From positions 1 to 64,000 of the forward strand of contig CAYJJX010000003.1 of NCBI GenBank assembly GCA_964370605.1: DNA of 64,000 nt. Reading direction: 5' to 3'. This document shows, one piece after another, positions 1 through 8,653 of this stretch. The notes below the pieces were generated by a model. The model had not been told where the DNA came from, did not search any database, and saw only the letters and a program-made list of their open reading frames with translations. Within the stretch, counting starts at the first letter, position 1. Each line of letters opens with the position of its first letter. The position numbers were made by a program, and so were the translations under genes. The DNA is from CAYJBH01 sp964370605. Lineage in GTDB: Bacteria > Bacillota > Clostridia > Oscillospirales > Ruminococcaceae.

Positions 1-1
1 G

Positions 2-76
2 TTGAAACAGGCATACGAGATGGACGTCGCAAAACATATGCTTACCATGCTGGAGCGATGGAAATCGTTCGAATAG
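2..76 (+). CDS. C-terminal end of an unidentified protein (partial)
   Basis: Only the last 24 codons are inside the window, ending at a TAG at 74-76. The visible tail is helical and amphipathic (it ends in LERWKSFE) and carries no motif I recognise. The 160 bases before the next gene show no clear terminator. No function can be given from this fragment, and the other forward frame is also open for a short distance, so the frame choice rests on protein-like composition alone. Confidence 0.4.
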   Translation: MKQAYEMDVAKHMLTMLERWKSFE

Positions 77-236
77 TGTTGCCATATCGAGCGATTTACA
101 TATTATTTTTTGTGCAAAAGGTAGAAAATGATATATTCCCTTTACAAGCCGGGCGATAGCTGTATAATAGGAATTAGATATGCATCTTTATATTAGTGCC
201 AACATATAGGAGAACCGAATCGCCCCCGATAGTATT

Positions 237-1115
237 ATGACGTTTGCCGCCGGCTTTGCTGCGGCTTTTTTTCTATGTCTGATAATCTGTCTTGTGTGGT
301 ATTTTCGTACCAAGAAGTACCGCGCAGTGACCGAAGACACGGTCAAACAGATGGTGCAGGACGCCGGAGACAACGATGTTATCGACGCCGAACAGAGCGA
401 GATGATCGACAATATCCTTGAGCTGTCCGATGTCACCGCAATACAGATTATGACCCATCGAACCGAAGTTGTTGCGGTGGAGATGAATGAAAGCATTCAG
501 CATGCGATGGAACTGTCGTTGACCGAGGGCTTTTCACGCCTTCCTGTTTATTCAAAAACTCTGGATAATGTCGTCGGAATCCTTTATGTCAAGGATATGC
601 TCTCTAACTTTAGCAAAAGCGAGGGGATTGACCGACCGGTCAATGAAGTCATGCGCCAACCGATCTTTGTGCCGGAAAGTTGTAAAGCACGTCAGCTATT
701 GATAGAACTGCGTGAAAAACATACACATGTCGCTATTGTGGTGGACGAATACGGTGGTACTTCGGGTCTTGTCACGATGGAGGATATTTTAGAGCAGATC
801 GTCGGCAGTATCTGGGACGAATACGACAGCGCCGAAGAAGAATTTTTGCGAGTGGATGGCGGTGTGCTCTGTGACGGTGGTGTTTCTATGGACGAGCTAT
901 TTAGCTTTCTCGATATGGAAGAGCCGGAGGAAGAAGAGGACGAAGATGCAGATTTTGACACCGTTTCCGGTTTCATCATTGCTAAAATCGGACATATACC
1001 CGGCAAAGGAGAACAGGTGGTGTTGGAATACGGCGGTGTGAGCTTTACTGTCCGTGAAACGAGTGAACGTCGCATCGAAAAAGTGTTCTGTTTTGCCATA
1101 CCGGAGGAAGAATAG
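237..1115 (+). CDS. CorC/HlyC-type CBS-domain protein with a single membrane anchor
   Basis: This 292-residue protein has one N-terminal hydrophobic segment (about residues 3-22), a pair of CBS domains (about 65-195, including VVDEYGGTSGLVTMEDILE, the usual end of the second CBS) and a C-terminal CorC/HlyC domain (about 205-290) after a very acidic linker. Family members of this architecture act in magnesium/cobalt homeostasis or membrane stress. Most Gram-positive relatives carry a multi-pass DUF21 domain in front, which is missing here; the length matches the soluble E. coli CorC type. The start is uncertain: a GGAG lies at 209-212, about 25 bases upstream of the ATG, and the frame stays open back to 210, so a non-ATG start nearer the site is possible. 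Confidence 0.8.
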   Translation: MTFAAGFAAAFFLCLIICLVWYFRTKKYRAVTEDTVKQMVQDAGDNDVIDAEQSEMIDNILELSDVTAIQIMTHRTEVVAVEMNESIQHAMELSLTEGFSRLPVYSKTLDNVVGILYVKDMLSNFSKSEGIDRPVNEVMRQPIFVPESCKARQLLIELREKHTHVAIVVDEYGGTSGLVTMEDILEQIVGSIWDEYDSAEEEFLRVDGGVLCDGGVSMDELFSFLDMEEPEEEEDEDADFDTVSGFIIAKIGHIPGKGEQVVLEYGGVSFTVRETSERRIEKVFCFAIPEEE

Positions 1116-1148
1116 AGTAGCCGAGTGATCGGCACTGAAAGGTTGCGA

Positions 1149-1676
1149 ATGGAAAAAAAGATCAGCTCAAAGTTGGTTTATGACGGCGGTGTCGTCAAGG
1201 TGTACTACGATCGAGTGCTGACGGAATATGGCAACGAAGCGGGACGTGACGTCGTGCGACACATCGGCGGTGCCGGTGTGATTGCGGTGGACGAAAAGGG
1301 CGATATATTGCTGGTGCGACAGTTTCGATATGCGGTGGGCGAGGAGCTCATCGAAATACCCGCCGGAAAATTAGAGCCGGGAGAAGATCCGATGGTTACC
1401 GCAAGACGTGAGTTGACGGAAGAGGCGGGCGTTACGGCAGAGCATATTGCGCCGCTCGGCAAGATAATTCCAACATGCGGATATTGCGACGAGGTCATAT
1501 ATGTCTATGAGGCGACCGGCATTTCTGCCGCACAGCAAAATCTTGACGAGGACGAACACCTCACCGTGTTTTCCATGCCGCTGAAAGAGGCGGTGCAGGC
1601 GGTGATGTCAGGGGAGATAAAAGACGGTAAAACGGTCTATGCTATACTGGCGCTGAATGAAAAGTTGAGAGGCTAA
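1149..1676 (+). CDS. NUDIX hydrolase, ADP-ribose pyrophosphatase family
   Basis: This protein of about 175 residues hydrolyses nucleoside-diphosphate sugars, most likely ADP-ribose to AMP and ribose 5-phosphate. The NUDIX box is complete: G-x5-E followed by REL-x-EEAG (GKLEPGED...RRELTEEAGV). The preceding IPAGKLE stretch is typical of the NudF/YqkG group. I place the start at 1149 (MEKKISSK), with GAAAGG 7 bases upstream, rather than at an ATG-like codon at 1125 that has no ribosome binding site. It follows the CBS gene by about 30 bases and may be cotranscribed with it. Confidence 0.88.
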   Translation: MEKKISSKLVYDGGVVKVYYDRVLTEYGNEAGRDVVRHIGGAGVIAVDEKGDILLVRQFRYAVGEELIEIPAGKLEPGEDPMVTARRELTEEAGVTAEHIAPLGKIIPTCGYCDEVIYVYEATGISAAQQNLDEDEHLTVFSMPLKEAVQAVMSGEIKDGKTVYAILALNEKLRG

Positions 1677-1711
1677 GCCAGCCAAAGCATTTTGATTCAA
1701 ACCATTTTTAG

Positions 1712-1921
1712 TTTAGCCTAAAGTCTATATATATCAGTTCGCATCGTAAGGCGAAAGCAATCGTTTTGACAAGTTTTCTTATTACACTGCCATTCTATAA
1801 AAAATGTGGATTCGAAGAGAGTCACAGAATCAAGGATTTTTTTATCGATAACTACGATCACCCAATTTTTGAAGAGGGGATACAGCTGGTCGATATGGTG
1901 TATCTAAAAATGATGATGTAG
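1712..1921 (+). pseudogene. Remnant of a GNAT N-acetyltransferase (C-terminal half only)
   Basis: The frame open from 1712 to the TAG at 1921 encodes a recognisable GNAT tail: an IVLTS strand, then LPFYKKCGFEES (the usual 'LPFYxKxGF' acetyl-CoA-fold segment) and a closing LVDMVYLKM strand. A stop at 1709-1711 and the absence of an ATG show that the N-terminal half, including the acetyl-CoA-binding motif A, is gone. The gene is therefore broken, probably by deletion. The family assignment comes from motif spacing and not from an alignment. Confidence 0.65.
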
Positions 1922-1989
1922 TGAGACATTGAAAAATATTAAACGCCCTTCTCGACAATCCGGTGTCGTTTTTTTGATTAGAAAATTAC

Positions 1990-2026
1990 AAAGCCTACTG
2001 AATAGCTGTTCAGTAGGCTTTGTTTT
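1990..2026 (+). terminator. Intrinsic terminator between converging genes
   Basis: A perfect 13-bp stem (1990-2002 with 2009-2021) with a 6-base loop is followed by GTTTTAGTTT. It lies between the GNAT remnant and the end of the leftward oxidoreductase operon and could serve both directions. Confidence 0.85.
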
Positions 2027-2043
2027 AGTTTGCATATCAATAT

Positions 2044-3150
2044 TTAGTCGAGAATTCCTCTCATGGGGTTGTTTTTCATGGGAGGAGTGCCTGCATAGCT
2101 TGTGGTCATCGGCAGGTATGCTTTCGCATCGGAACTCTTGTCGAACGAGGTGATAACTTCAAGTACATGAAGTGTCTGCTCGAAGCTTGCGCGGAACGCT
2201 CGTCCGGTACGCAGTGATTTCGCCATGTCGGCAAGTCCGAGACCGCGGGAGTTTTCCTTGTAGTCAAACAGGAGCGGCATGGATTTGTATTCACCGTCTT
2301 CAGGGCGATAGACCTTAACTTCGCCACCAAAACAGTTTGGGTCAGGCACAATCATTGTGCCCTTCGTTCCATAAATTTCAAAACGAGCCTGATCGTTGTA
2401 ATGCACATCAAAGGTGGTAAAGATGGTGCCGATGGCACCACTTTCATAGTGCAGTGTGCCGGTGACATAGGTCGGAACTTTTACGTCGACTACCTCGCCG
2501 TATTTCTGTGCACTGGTAATGATTCGTTGATCAAACATGCTTTTGGAAGCACCGGAAACACCTTTGACACTTCCCATCAGATTGACCAGTGCTGTAACAT
2601 AGTAAGGCCCCATGTCCATCATCGGGCCGCCGCCAAACTGATAGTAGAAGGCAGGATCGGGATGCCAGGTCTCATGTCCGTGGCAGATCATGAAGCAAGC
2701 ACTTCCAATGGTCTCACCGATCATTCCGCTCTCGATGATGTTTCGACAGGTCTGGATTCCGCTTCCGAGGAAGGTATCGGGCGCACCGCCAAGCATCAAC
2801 CCATTTTCTTTTGCGAGTTTTACAAGCTCGACGCCCTCTTCAAAAGTTGCGCCGAGTGGCTTTTCTGAGTAGACGTGTTTGCCGGCTTTCAGTGCGGCGG
2901 AGGTAACTTCAAAATGTTCATAAGGGCGAGTAAGGTTTAGTACGATCTCGACCTCAGGGTCGTTGAAGGCATCCTGCATGGTGTCATACACCTTGGGGAT
3001 GCCATATTCTTCTTGAGCCTTTTCGGCACGCTCACGAACAAGGTCGCAGACGCCGATAAGTTCCATTTCTTTGAACAGTTCGGTCAAGTTTTTGAGATAT
3101 ATTCCGCTGATAGAACCAACGCCGATCATTGCGATTTTTACTTTTGACAT
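2044..3150 (-). CDS. Gfo/Idh/MocA-family oxidoreductase
   Basis: A predicted NAD(P)-dependent sugar or sugar-alcohol dehydrogenase of 368 residues. The N-terminal Rossmann fold shows the dinucleotide motif IGVGSISG at residues 9-16 and the conserved EKP motif (SEKPLG, about residues 95-100) that carries the active-site lysine. The C-terminal alpha/beta domain includes GGGPMMDMGPYYV, typical of the family. It is the last gene of a three-gene leftward operon with a ThuA-like protein and a second oxidoreductase of the same family, 21 bases downstream of the ThuA gene. The substrate cannot be read from sequence; comparable sets handle inositols, keto-sugars or disaccharides. Confidence 0.87.
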   Translation of the reverse strand: MSKVKIAMIGVGSISGIYLKNLTELFKEMELIGVCDLVRERAEKAQEEYGIPKVYDTMQDAFNDPEVEIVLNLTRPYEHFEVTSAALKAGKHVYSEKPLGATFEEGVELVKLAKENGLMLGGAPDTFLGSGIQTCRNIIESGMIGETIGSACFMICHGHETWHPDPAFYYQFGGGPMMDMGPYYVTALVNLMGSVKGVSGASKSMFDQRIITSAQKYGEVVDVKVPTYVTGTLHYESGAIGTIFTTFDVHYNDQARFEIYGTKGTMIVPDPNCFGGEVKVYRPEDGEYKSMPLLFDYKENSRGLGLADMAKSLRTGRAFRASFEQTLHVLEVITSFDKSSDAKAYLPMTTSYAGTPPMKNNPMRGILD

Positions 3151-3171
3151 TAGAGGAACTCCTTAAAAAAT

Positions 3172-3903
3172 TTAGTACATTTTAGCATCACTTTCAAAAC
3201 GGCTGGTGTCGAGTTTGTTTTGAACAGCATATATTTTACCTTCTGCCGCCCAGAGCATACCGCGTTCCATCATGATTTGAGAGTTAGGTGAATTGTCAAA
3301 TACGTCATCGTGGTGGCCGAGCGAAGTATAGAAAACTCTGCCGTTACCCCAGAATTTTGTCCACGCTACCGGCATTGCCACCGTTTTGTTGGAAGAATGA
3401 TAGTAGTTGACAAGCGGGAACTGTGTGCTTGCTAAAACTTCGATGGCGGGATCGACATGCAGATAGTAGTGTTCACTCTTGACCGGAAAATCATCAAGTC
3501 CCAAAGTGATCGGACTTGAACCGTGATGAATGTTGACGGTATATTCTACACCGTCTCCACCCGGATGGCTGACCCACTGTCCGCCGGTCATGAACTGCCA
3601 TTCCACATCGTTACGAAAAGAGTCGCACATGCCGCCATGACAGCCGGCAAGCCCAACGCCTGCGCCGACCGCCTTGCAGATATTTTTTCTGATATCTTGC
3701 TCGATGGTACCCATCGTCCAACAAGCGACAATAAGGTCGAGCGATTTCAACATGTCAAGGTCACGACAAACATCCATCGTGTCGCTGATTTCGCATGTGT
3801 AACCATGTTTTTCCATCAGCCCTGCAAAGCGTTTGGAGGTCAAGGTCGGTTCATGTCCGTCCCATCCGCCCTGTAAAATCAAAACTTTTTTTTCGGTAGG
3901 CAT
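3172..3903 (-). CDS. ThuA-like domain protein
   Basis: A 243-residue protein of the ThuA (trehalose-utilisation) family, which has a class I glutamine-amidotransferase-like fold without a proven activity in most members. Visible signatures are the first strand VLILQGGWDGHEP, the GLAGCHGG segment in the middle, and the closing GRVFYTSLGHHDDV that is characteristic of ThuA proteins. No signal peptide is seen, so it should be cytoplasmic. It sits between two Gfo/Idh/MocA dehydrogenases with gaps of 21 and 14 bases, a common arrangement in which the three proteins act on one carbohydrate, possibly a 3-keto sugar. The substrate is unknown. Confidence 0.85.
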   Translation of the reverse strand: MPTEKKVLILQGGWDGHEPTLTSKRFAGLMEKHGYTCEISDTMDVCRDLDMLKSLDLIVACWTMGTIEQDIRKNICKAVGAGVGLAGCHGGMCDSFRNDVEWQFMTGGQWVSHPGGDGVEYTVNIHHGSSPITLGLDDFPVKSEHYYLHVDPAIEVLASTQFPLVNYYHSSNKTVAMPVAWTKFWGNGRVFYTSLGHHDDVFDNSPNSQIMMERGMLWAAEGKIYAVQNKLDTSRFESDAKMY

Positions 3904-3917
3904 TTGTTCTCCTTAAA

Positions 3918-4991
3918 TCATATATTGCACTGAACAGCGCATTTGCGTTCATTTGCTAAGAATGCAAGATCGATCAACTTCATGATGCGCAGCGATTGCT
4001 CCGGTTTGACACGAAGATCTGCGCCGTTGTCGATAACATCGACAATGTTTTTATAGTAGTCGCCCCAATCGGTTTCGACTTCCGGCAGAGGTGTCTCGAC
4101 GATAGATTCTTTCGGACGGGGAGCCATGGTTCTGGTCGGGCCTGCCTCAGTGTAGACGATGTCGTCTTCCCACAGCATTTCGGTGCCGATTTTTTTCTGG
4201 AACATTGCGCCGTCACAGGAAAAGCTGTTGATTACGATAGTGCCGTCGGAGCAGGAAACATGCCAGCGAGGGTGGTTGACGAAACAGTTTGTCGCCATCT
4301 CAAGCACGCCGGACACGCCGTTTTCAAAGCGAAGGAAAACTTTGATGTTATCGTCAACCATCTCGCCTTTGTACTCGGGTGTGCAGATAGAAAACAGGTG
4401 CGCTCCAACCTCAACAACGGGACTGTCGACCAAGTAAACCATCTGGTCCAAAAGATGAACACCCCAGTCAAGCAACATTCCGCCGCCGTTTTCTTTGTAG
4501 CCTCTCCAACCGTGCATGGAACCACGTGAGCCCTGTACACGACTTTCAATAAAATACGGATCGCCCAGAGTTTTTTCACTCAAAATTTTCTTTACGATAC
4601 AATAGTCTTTGTCCCAGCGCCTGTTCTGGTGGACGGAAAAGAGCTTTCCGGTCTCGTCACGAACTTCGATGATTTCTTTTAACTCATCGGCATTCATTGT
4701 TACAGGCTTTTCGCAGACAACATGTTTTCCGGCACGCAGAAGTTTGATGGCGATGTCTTTGTGAAAGTTGTTTGGAGTAACGATGGTTACGATGTCGATT
4801 TCTTCATCGGCACAGATCTCGTCGATCGAGTTGTAGACATGAAGATTAAATTCATCTTTTGCTTTTTGGCATGCCTCTTCACGGACATCATAGACACCCT
4901 TTACGGTGATAGGATCGATACATTCGGTTATCTTGTTATAATGCCATGTTCCCATGCCGCCAAAGCCGATGATAGCCAACTTGTGTTTCAT
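3918..4991 (-). CDS. Gfo/Idh/MocA-family oxidoreductase
   Basis: First gene of the three-gene leftward operon; 357 residues. The Rossmann motif is IGFGGMGTWH near residues 8-17 and the catalytic lysine lies in CEKPVTM. DWGVHLLDQM in the C-terminal domain is the family's conserved D/H segment. It is clearly only a distant paralogue of the oxidoreductase at 2044, so the two probably catalyse different steps on related sugars. Divergent transcription from the AraC regulator at 5158 suggests substrate-induced control of this operon by that regulator. Confidence 0.87.
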   Translation of the reverse strand: MKHKLAIIGFGGMGTWHYNKITECIDPITVKGVYDVREEACQKAKDEFNLHVYNSIDEICADEEIDIVTIVTPNNFHKDIAIKLLRAGKHVVCEKPVTMNADELKEIIEVRDETGKLFSVHQNRRWDKDYCIVKKILSEKTLGDPYFIESRVQGSRGSMHGWRGYKENGGGMLLDWGVHLLDQMVYLVDSPVVEVGAHLFSICTPEYKGEMVDDNIKVFLRFENGVSGVLEMATNCFVNHPRWHVSCSDGTIVINSFSCDGAMFQKKIGTEMLWEDDIVYTEAGPTRTMAPRPKESIVETPLPEVETDWGDYYKNIVDVIDNGADLRVKPEQSLRIMKLIDLAFLANERKCAVQCNI

Positions 4992-5035
4992 TTCGAGTGT
5001 TTCCTTTCGGTTGAAAATTTTGAGTGAATTCGTAC

Positions 5036-5064
5036 TTGCATAATATCATATTTTGCTGTATAAT
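5036..5064 (+). promoter_or_regulatory. Promoter of the AraC-family gene
   Basis: TTGCAT (5036-5041), a 17-base spacer and a perfect TATAAT (5059-5064) point rightwards, about 90 bases before the start at 5158, in the divergent region shared with the oxidoreductase operon. Confidence 0.6.
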
Positions 5065-5157
5065 TCCATATCATAACATCAACTTTTTGTATCAAATATT
5101 GCGGTTGTTGGAATTTGTGACATTCATATGAGAATACAACAATACTATGAGGTTTTT

Positions 5158-5949
5158 ATGCAGAGCTATGAGCTGCGAGATGACAGGTTCTACTTTAGTT
5201 CAAGTATCAACAATTTGAAAACGGCACCCCATCTTCACCGTGAGGTCGAACTGATTTACATCGAGGAAGGTGAATTAGAAATTCGGTGCAGTTCGACCGA
5301 GTATCTGCTGGAAAAGGGCGATCTTTTTGTCGCTTTTCCAAATGTTGTGCACGAGTATATTGAAAGTCGTGAAAATAAATGCATGATGTGGATATTCGAT
5401 GGAGCCATCCTTGGTGACCTGTTCACCGAATTGAAACGTAAGATGCTAATGAACCCTGTAGTGAAAGCTTCGCACCAGCATGACGATGTAAAATATGGCA
5501 TATATTCATTTAAAGAGCTCGGGGTTCTAAGGAATGCCGATTATCTGAGCAAGGCATATCTATCCCTCATCATGGTTCATGTTGTCGGCGACCTTGAGAC
5601 GACAGATATCGGGGGAGATGACCATAATGAATGGATGTCGGAACTGCTTTACTATATAAATGAACATTTCTGTGAACAGCTTTCACTGGAAAAACTTTCT
5701 TCGACGGTAGGAGTTAGTAAATACCATCTCTCGCGCACCTTTGCCACAAAAATGAATTGTAGCATACCAAACTATATCAATAAATTACGAGTGCAAAAAG
5801 CGGTGGAAATGGTACAGTATACCGACGAGACTATAACCGAAATCGCTTTTTCCTGCGGATTTGAAAGCATGCCTACGTTTTTCAGGGCATTCAAAAAAGA
5901 AGGGCTACCCAGCCCCAAAACGGTGCGTATCGGAGCAATGACAAGATAA
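5158..5949 (+). CDS. AraC-family transcriptional regulator
   Basis: A 263-residue regulator with an N-terminal cupin sensing domain (HLHREVELIYIEEGELEI, then ...LEKGDLFVAFPNVVH) and a C-terminal pair of helix-turn-helices (about residues 165-255) with the family signature ITEIAFSCGF followed by FFRAFKKEG. I prefer the ATG at 5158 because GAGG lies 5 bases upstream; an earlier in-frame ATG at 5128 lacks a ribosome binding site. It is transcribed away from the Gfo/ThuA/Gfo operon and most likely activates it in response to the sugar substrate. Confidence 0.88.
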   Translation: MQSYELRDDRFYFSSSINNLKTAPHLHREVELIYIEEGELEIRCSSTEYLLEKGDLFVAFPNVVHEYIESRENKCMMWIFDGAILGDLFTELKRKMLMNPVVKASHQHDDVKYGIYSFKELGVLRNADYLSKAYLSLIMVHVVGDLETTDIGGDDHNEWMSELLYYINEHFCEQLSLEKLSSTVGVSKYHLSRTFATKMNCSIPNYINKLRVQKAVEMVQYTDETITEIAFSCGFESMPTFFRAFKKEGLPSPKTVRIGAMTR

Positions 5950-6087
5950 GTGATATGTCTTGATCGGTATAATTTATAATAAAAAAGTTGTTTTGTTTAC
6001 AGGTTGATAACATTGTCGTGAGATAATAATTTTGCGCTGTAACAGGTTTGGAACGTGAAACAAGGCATATGAAAGGAATACATTGAT

Positions 6088-6741
6088 ATGGCTACCATAT
6101 TGATAGCGGAGGATGAGCGCCCCATCAATGAGTTGATAAAAAGAAATCTGCACCTTGTGGGACACAGCACGGTGCAGGTTTTTGACGGAAAGGCGGCACT
6201 GGAAGCGGTCGAGGTTCAGGACTTTGACCTCGTGCTTTTGGATGTCATGTTGCCGGAATATTCCGGATTTGAGGTGAAAGAACGTTTGCCATCAGAACTG
6301 CCGGTCATATTTGTGACCGCAAAGACCGGTCTCAACAGCCGCCTTCAAGGGCTGGGACTCGGTGCCGACGACTACCTCGAAAAACCGTTTGAAATTTTGG
6401 AACTGCTTGCCCGTGTCGCGGCGGTATTGAGAAGAACTCACAAGTCCCAGCGATTATTTGAGCTGGAGGACTGTGTTGTGAAGCTCGACATGCGCCGTGT
6501 TTTTGTCTTGGGGGAAGAGGTGTTTTTGACACCGCAAGAGTTTGAACTGCTCAGTGTGCTGATAAAAAACCGCAACCTCGCCCTTTCACGGGAAAAACTG
6601 CTCGACCTTGCTTGGGGATATGACTATGAGGGGGATACACGCACCGTCGATGTGCATATCCAAAAGCTGCGCAAAAAATTGCGGCTGGAAGAACGGTTGC
6701 AGACGGTTTATAAGCTTGGGTATCGGTTGAGTACACTGTGA
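6088..6741 (+). CDS. OmpR/PhoB-family response regulator
   Basis: A 217-residue DNA-binding response regulator. The receiver domain has the acidic pair E8-D9, the phospho-acceptor D52 in LLDVMLP and the conserved K99 in LEKPF. The C-terminal winged helix (about residues 125-215) includes LTPQEFELL and the TRTVDVHIQKLRKKL recognition helix. It pairs with the histidine kinase at 7190, but a 448-base gap with a terminator-like hairpin separates the two, so the pair may not be strictly cotranscribed. Confidence 0.92.
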   Translation: MATILIAEDERPINELIKRNLHLVGHSTVQVFDGKAALEAVEVQDFDLVLLDVMLPEYSGFEVKERLPSELPVIFVTAKTGLNSRLQGLGLGADDYLEKPFEILELLARVAAVLRRTHKSQRLFELEDCVVKLDMRRVFVLGEEVFLTPQEFELLSVLIKNRNLALSREKLLDLAWGYDYEGDTRTVDVHIQKLRKKLRLEERLQTVYKLGYRLSTL

Positions 6742-6929
6742 TTTGCCGGTGGGAGCGATTTTTTACAGTATGAGTTTTGCGGGAATTTGTCGGTAAGGGA
6801 ATAAATCTCTTCTTGCAAAGAGGCGGCTTTTTTGCAAAAAGGCGGCATTTCTGTAAAGGGTCGGGCATTTCTGACACCGTCTTTACGAATTAGAATGATG
6901 CAATAAGCGTAACATTAGATAAAACGAAT

Positions 6930-6971
6930 AAACAAAAATTGTGTTTGAGCGAAGCGAGTTAATTTTTGTTT
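6930..6971. repeat. 11-bp inverted repeat between regulator and kinase genes
   Basis: The 448-base stretch 6742-7189 has no gene that I can support. It holds an 11-bp perfect inverted repeat (6930-6940 with 6961-6971, core AAACAAAAATT) around a GAGCGAAGCGAG core, two copies of an AGGCGGC-T-rich word near 6815-6850, and the terminator-like hairpin listed separately at 7019. Confidence 0.6.
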
Positions 6972-7018
6972 ACAGTCGTTTTCTAATTGTGAAAACCAAT
7001 GCGAGCGTATGGGGGGTA

Positions 7019-7057
7019 ATAGGGGGGTCTACGCAACAACCCCCCTATCGGTTTTTT
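7019..7057 (+). terminator. GC-rich terminator-like hairpin before the kinase gene
   Basis: A perfect 10-bp stem of mainly G against C (7019-7028 with 7039-7048) with a 10-base loop is followed by CGGTTTTTTG. It lies about 130 bases upstream of the kinase start and could reduce read-through from the response regulator gene. Confidence 0.65.
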
Positions 7058-7189
7058 GTTTCTTTTTCCGAAAAAAAAGAAAGGTAATAACAAATACGTA
7101 TAAGTGAATATCAAATGCTTTGTTACGATTGTGACAATATGTAACGGCTGTAACGGTTGCACCACCTTACAAATTAAGGAGATTGAAAA

Positions 7190-8578
7190 TTGAAGTTTTG
7201 GCAAAAAAGCTATCTGCTCACCCTCATACTTTTCACCGTCTTTATCGCCGCAAGTTTTGTGGCGCTTTTGCTTATCAATGAACAGCGTAGCTATGATATC
7301 GAATGCGACAGAATGTTGGCGGAGCAACATGCCGTTGCACAGCTGCTCTCCAACGATGCCGCCTCGGTGGTGGAGCGTCGTCCGGAGGCGCTGTCGTCTT
7401 TGGGTAAAACTTATGTTGAGGATTATTACCAGAAAAATACACTTATCGAAATATCAAACGACGGTGAGATCTGGGGTAGTCACCTGCCACTGCCGCAAAG
7501 CGAGGTGGTCGAACCGCCGGCGGTCGGCAGTCGATTGCATGTGCTTCGATATGTAGACGAGATACCATATCTTTTTGTCACCGCCCGTCTGCCCCAGCCG
7601 GACACCATGGTGCTCACCTGCGCCTTTGACATGTCGTCCTATTTTGAGTGGGTGCAAAATCTGCGCCAGATCGCGATAATTATCGGTGTGGTGGCGGTCA
7701 TTCTGCTTGCCACGGTGCTGTACTTTTTGCTTCGTGGCCTTTCACGGCCGATGGAACAGCTGGCAGGAGTGGCAAAGAATTTTGCTGAGGGAGACTATTT
7801 TGCAAAGAGCAATTATTTTAGCAAAGACGAGGTGGGGCAGCTTGCTGCTTCGTTCAACGATCTTGCGCAAAATGTCCGTGAAAATATAAATGTGCTTCAA
7901 ACCACCGCAAACGAAAAACAAAATCTTGTGGATACCCTTTCGCATGAGATAAGGACACCGCTCACCGCCATAAAAGGCTATGCGGAATATCTGCAGTTTG
8001 CCGATGTGACACAGGAAGAAAACTATGAGGCGCTCTCCTACGTCATCGACGAGTCACAGCGACTTTCCAACATGTGCGAGAGTCTCATCAAGATGGCTTC
8101 AATGCGTGGGGAAAGCGTCGAGATGGAGGATGTGGAGCTGAACAGCGTGGTGAAAACGGCACAGCGAACCGTCGCCGCTCGTAACCGCCTTGACAATGTG
8201 AAAATCTTGTTTGTAGAACAGGAAGAATGTGTCGTCAAGGGTGAAAAGGTACTGCTCGAGAGCCTTGTCACCAATCTGATGGACAATGCGGTGAAAGCGT
8301 GTGATAACGGCGGCACTGTTTCAATCTTTACCGCCTCGCAAGACAACAAGGCACTGCTTTTGGTCAAGGACACCGGAAGAGGAATGTCAAAAGAGCAACT
8401 TCGTCACCTCGGAGAACAGTTTTATCGCCCCGATAAGGCGAGAAGCAGGCAACAGGGCGGAGCGGGACTCGGCATTGCGCTTTGCCACCAGATTGCCAAA
8501 AGTCACGGTGCGGGAATCTCGTACGACTCGACCGAGGGTGTCGGGACAAACGTCAAGGTAATTTTTACAACATCATAA
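7190..8578 (+). CDS. Membrane sensor histidine kinase
   Basis: A 462-residue kinase with one membrane segment at about 9-29, an extracytoplasmic sensor of about 130 residues, a second membrane segment at about 160-181, a HAMP linker (about 183-235), a HisKA domain with H252 in LSHEIRTPL, and an HATPase domain with N box (LMDNAVKAC), G1 (DTGRGM) and G2 (GGAGLGIAL). The start is TTG at 7190 with AAGGAG 8 bases upstream. It should phosphorylate the response regulator encoded just before it. The signal is unknown; the two lipoproteins downstream are candidate partners or targets. Confidence 0.9.
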   Translation: MKFWQKSYLLTLILFTVFIAASFVALLLINEQRSYDIECDRMLAEQHAVAQLLSNDAASVVERRPEALSSLGKTYVEDYYQKNTLIEISNDGEIWGSHLPLPQSEVVEPPAVGSRLHVLRYVDEIPYLFVTARLPQPDTMVLTCAFDMSSYFEWVQNLRQIAIIIGVVAVILLATVLYFLLRGLSRPMEQLAGVAKNFAEGDYFAKSNYFSKDEVGQLAASFNDLAQNVRENINVLQTTANEKQNLVDTLSHEIRTPLTAIKGYAEYLQFADVTQEENYEALSYVIDESQRLSNMCESLIKMASMRGESVEMEDVELNSVVKTAQRTVAARNRLDNVKILFVEQEECVVKGEKVLLESLVTNLMDNAVKACDNGGTVSIFTASQDNKALLLVKDTGRGMSKEQLRHLGEQFYRPDKARSRQQGGAGLGIALCHQIAKSHGAGISYDSTEGVGTNVKVIFTTS

Positions 8579-8653
8579 CAACTTCATGTGTTTTTTTGAA
8601 ACATTGGGTCACTATAATAGGGGCATAAGATAACAAAAGAAAGGAAGACATCA

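Noticed and set aside
6742..7189. Small gene or riboswitch between regulator and kinase
   Set aside because: No frame with a ribosome binding site and no recognisable riboswitch core; only hairpins and A/T tracts.
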